A stretch of DNA of 8,214 nt, taken from the NCBI GenBank assembly GCA_021199145.1, contig JAJQIP010000137.1:1-8214 (forward strand). The letters run 5' to 3'. Source of the DNA: Porphyromonadaceae bacterium (GTDB lineage: Bacteria > Bacteroidota > Bacteroidia > Bacteroidales > UBA11471). Under the pieces are notes generated by a model. The model did no database searches. It saw only the letters and a program-made list of their open reading frames with translations, and was not told the DNA's origin. This document shows, in pieces, positions 5,716 to 8,214 of the stretch. The position numbers were made by a program, and so were the translations under genes. The stretch's first letter is position 1, and each line of letters begins with the position of its first letter.

Positions 5716-8214
5716 ATGAAGTTTTTATTCAGGTTTCTCAAGATACTTGTTGTCAGTGCCTTGACAATATTCCTCGTCACTGTGGCGGGTGCATATCTCT
5801 TGCTAAGCATCTCCTCCATACAACAGAAAATTGCCCGCTGGGGCGAACAGGAACTGGTCCGCCTCTTCGATACCCGCCTCTCTATCGGGAGCAGCCACAT
5901 AGAGCCATTCAACAAAATCCGCCTCACCGACCTCTGCCTCTACGATCGGCAGGGGGACACCCTGTTCTACGCACAGGATGTCATGATGGGATTCGCCCTT
6001 CAGGAACTGTTGCAAAAACGGCTGGTTTTCACCACGGTGCAGGTGAATGACTTCGATATCTCCCTGCGACGGGATACTCCGGAAGCTCCCCTAAACCTCC
6101 AATTCATCCTCGACCTTTTCAAAGGGGACGATTCACCCGCCATCGACCTGCACTCCCAAATCAATACGGTCTTGGTCCGCCGAGGCAAGATACGCTACGA
6201 TGTCTCCTCCTTGACACCGAAAGAAGAGGGCCTGTTCGACCCCAATCACATAGAGGTGAATAATTTTTTGGCCACCGTTTCCCTCAAGGCGCTCGAGAAA
6301 GACTCTCTCAACGTAAACATCCGGAAGGTAAGTTTTGACGAAAAGTCGGGCTTCTCCCTACAGAAATTCGGGGTAAAGGTTATCGGGAACAGAGAGAACA
6401 TTCTCCTCAACAACTTCCGCATCGCTCTACCTAACAGCTATATAGCCATCAACAAGACTACAACTGACCTGTTGGAATATAGAAATTTTGACGATTTTCT
6501 CCGACAGAGTCTTCTCGATGTGCAGGTACAGAAGTCCCGCATCACCCTCTCCGATTTCAAAGTCTTCTCTCCCCGGTTGGCCGATATCCGCACCCCTATG
6601 GAGATTACGGCGCAGGTGCAGGGAACCTTGGCCGACCTCACCAGCTCCCTGAAAGTTGTGTATGGGGAGGACGAAGTGGTTTTCTCGGCAGAAGCGACGG
6701 CGCAGGACATTTTCTCCCCGCAGGAAAGATGTTTTTCAGGGAGGACCGACGAACTGACCGTCTCGAATACAGCGTTACTGCTCCAGGAATTTATTCCCGA
6801 ACGTCCCGACCTCATCGAACGATTCGCCCCCGTCGGGGAGTGGCGATTCAGTGGGGAAATAGACAAGACCCCCGACGGGGTGAAGGCCGACGGATACCTC
6901 TCTACCGCACTGGGTGATATAGAGGGTACAGTCGACATGGATATTCTCCCCGAAGGGAATGCCGATATATTCCATCTCAAAGGGAACCTGAAGAGTCCTG
7001 ATTTTGACATCGGGACGTTCTTCTCGGCCGAACCGATGCTGGGACAGATAGGGTTGGATATAGACCTGGATTTGAATCAAAGGACGCAAGGAGGCAAACT
7101 GTGGGGAGAGGCTGAAGGGAATATTTCCCATATCGACTTCAAAGGCTATACCTATCAGGACATCACCTTCAACGGGAGTTACAACGATACCAACTTCGAC
7201 GGACTCATTGCGGTGAACGATCCGAATGCACAGATACAACTGGTCGGCTCGTTGAACCTCTTCGACGAACGACCTTTGATACATGTCTCGGCCGAGGGAA
7301 GCGACATCCGGCTGGGGCTGTTGAACATTGCCCCGCAATATGCCGGTTCGTCAACCTCTTTCATCCTCTCCAGCAACTTTTCCGGAGACCATATCGACAA
7401 TATCGAGGGGGAAATCCGCATCGACTCGCTCGATTTTGAGAACAACGGACAACACTTCTCCACGAAACAGTTTACCCTCACGACCCAAAACAACGACAGC
7501 GTCAACAGCCTTCAGATAGAATCCGATTTCATCCGAGGCGGCATCGAGGGAAAATACGCCTTCCGTCAGATGAAGAATCATCTCCTCCGGTTGCTGGCCC
7601 AGTTCTTGCCCGACCTCATCCAACCCCCTGCAGAAGAGGAGGAAGAGGGAGAGAACAACTTCAGGTACGCCTTTGAAATAGCCAATACCGTCGACCTCTC
7701 CGCAGCTTTAGACCTGCCGGTGACATTGCAGCAGGAGGCCTCCATGTCGGGCCGTTTCAACACCGAGGGCAACGATATTCAGTTGCAGATAAATGCGCCT
7801 GAACTGTGGATAAAGAAGCAACGGCTACTCAACAACGAGGTGAGTCTATTCTCGACCGATACGACCCTGTCGTTGGCCCTACACACAGGCATTTTCAACA
7901 AGAAAGGCCAATTTACCGGATGGGCCTTCCAAACGGAGGCGCAGGGCAACACCATTGCATCGCAACTGAACTGGAGCAACAACAGCGACACCACCTTCTG
8001 CGGGGAGATTGCCGCCCTTACTCGGTTGCAGGAGGGAAAAGACGGTGGAACGGACTTCCATATCGACCTATTGCCCACCCAAATCATCATCGGTGACTCC
8101 ACGTGGAATATCTCTCCGGCTGACATCGACATCGTAGCGGGAAGAGCGGTGATAGACAGCATCGAAGTGCGCCACCAAAACCAGTACCTGCTGATTGACG
8201 GGGCGGTCTCGAAA
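5716..8214 (+). CDS. TamB/AsmA-like envelope protein, N-terminal 833 residues (3' end outside window)
   Basis: A single frame without a stop runs from the ATG at 5716 to the right edge. The N-terminus MKFLFRFLK is followed by one hydrophobic segment (about 10-35), consistent with an uncleaved inner-membrane anchor and a large periplasmic part. What follows is long, repetitive and probably beta-rich, with alternating hydrophobic and polar residues and segments such as RLTDLCLYDRQGDTLFYAQ (74-92), VQVNDFDISLRRD, and near the edge SPADIDIVAGRAVIDS. This is the style of Bacteroidetes TamB/DUF490-type proteins, usually about 1,450-1,500 residues, whose C-terminal TamB domain would lie beyond the window. 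Characterised TamB and AsmA-like proteins bridge the membranes and move phospholipids or assist outer-membrane assembly. An acidic patch (EEEEEGE) lies around 641-647. Position divergent from tsaD supports the call. The exact subfamily is uncertain without the C-terminus. Confidence 0.85.
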   Translation, partial: MKFLFRFLKILVVSALTIFLVTVAGAYLLLSISSIQQKIARWGEQELVRLFDTRLSIGSSHIEPFNKIRLTDLCLYDRQGDTLFYAQDVMMGFALQELLQKRLVFTTVQVNDFDISLRRDTPEAPLNLQFILDLFKGDDSPAIDLHSQINTVLVRRGKIRYDVSSLTPKEEGLFDPNHIEVNNFLATVSLKALEKDSLNVNIRKVSFDEKSGFSLQKFGVKVIGNRENILLNNFRIALPNSYIAINKTTTDLLEYRNFDDFLRQSLLDVQVQKSRITLSDFKVFSPRLADIRTPMEITAQVQGTLADLTSSLKVVYGEDEVVFSAEATAQDIFSPQERCFSGRTDELTVSNTALLLQEFIPERPDLIERFAPVGEWRFSGEIDKTPDGVKADGYLSTALGDIEGTVDMDILPEGNADIFHLKGNLKSPDFDIGTFFSAEPMLGQIGLDIDLDLNQRTQGGKLWGEAEGNISHIDFKGYTYQDITFNGSYNDTNFDGLIAVNDPNAQIQLVGSLNLFDERPLIHVSAEGSDIRLGLLNIAPQYAGSSTSFILSSNFSGDHIDNIEGEIRIDSLDFENNGQHFSTKQFTLTTQNNDSVNSLQIESDFIRGGIEGKYAFRQMKNHLLRLLAQFLPDLIQPPAEEEEEGENNFRYAFEIANTVDLSAALDLPVTLQQEASMSGRFNTEGNDIQLQINAPELWIKKQRLLNNEVSLFSTDTTLSLALHTGIFNKKGQFTGWAFQTEAQGNTIASQLNWSNNSDTTFCGEIAALTRLQEGKDGGTDFHIDLLPTQIIIGDSTWNISPADIDIVAGRAVIDSIEVRHQNQYLLIDGAVSK

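Noticed and set aside
6438..8162. Several long frames on the minus strand and other frames across the right-hand 1.8 kb
   Set aside because: They are shadows of the uninterrupted plus-strand TamB-like frame beginning at 5716, whose N-terminal membrane anchor and consistent beta-rich composition support it as the real gene.
1..8214. CRISPR arrays, tRNA or rRNA genes, transposases, toxin-antitoxin or defence genes
   Set aside because: I looked for them and saw no supporting repeats, structures or protein motifs; the only non-housekeeping signal is the 2809-3348 spacer.

Overview
The window looks like chromosomal DNA of a Bacteroidales bacterium. The L33 and L28 proteins, a 50-residue DUF4295-type protein beside them, the TamB-like protein divergent from tsaD, and a TTTG / TAnnTTTG-type promoter all match that order. 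Shine-Dalgarno sequences are scarce, which also fits. The coding DNA is moderately GC-rich, which would suit a Barnesiella-like genome, but genus cannot be fixed from this sequence.

Layout. (1) Positions 1-2065, plus strand: the 3' two thirds of ftsH (membrane AAA+ zinc protease) followed 61 nt later by complete cdsA (CDP-diacylglycerol synthase). (2) Positions 2066-2197: convergent intergenic region with a strong intrinsic terminator serving the minus strand. (3) Positions 2198-2808, minus strand: a ribosomal operon in the order rpmB (L28), rpmG (L33), DUF4295 gene, with a Bacteroidetes-type promoter at 2857-2888. (4) Positions 2809-3348: a 540-nt stretch with no convincing gene. It holds the rpmB promoter, a 20-bp-armed near-perfect palindrome, several smaller hairpins, and an exact 15-bp direct repeat bracketing about 240 nt. 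(5) Positions 3349-5621, minus strand: tsaD then cinA, 11 nt apart, probably one transcript. (6) Positions 5716-8214, plus strand: a single uninterrupted 833-codon frame running off the right edge. It is the N-terminal part of a TamB/AsmA-like envelope protein, divergent from tsaD.

How the genes relate. The content is housekeeping: membrane protein quality control (FtsH), phospholipid precursor synthesis (CdsA), ribosome structure (L28, L33), tRNA t6A37 modification (TsaD), nucleotide repair or salvage (CinA), and outer-envelope biogenesis or lipid transport (TamB-like). I see no defence system, mobile-element gene, CRISPR array, secondary-metabolite cluster or other candidate for a new multi-gene system. 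The part least explained by known genes is the repeat- and hairpin-rich spacer between cinA and rpmB.
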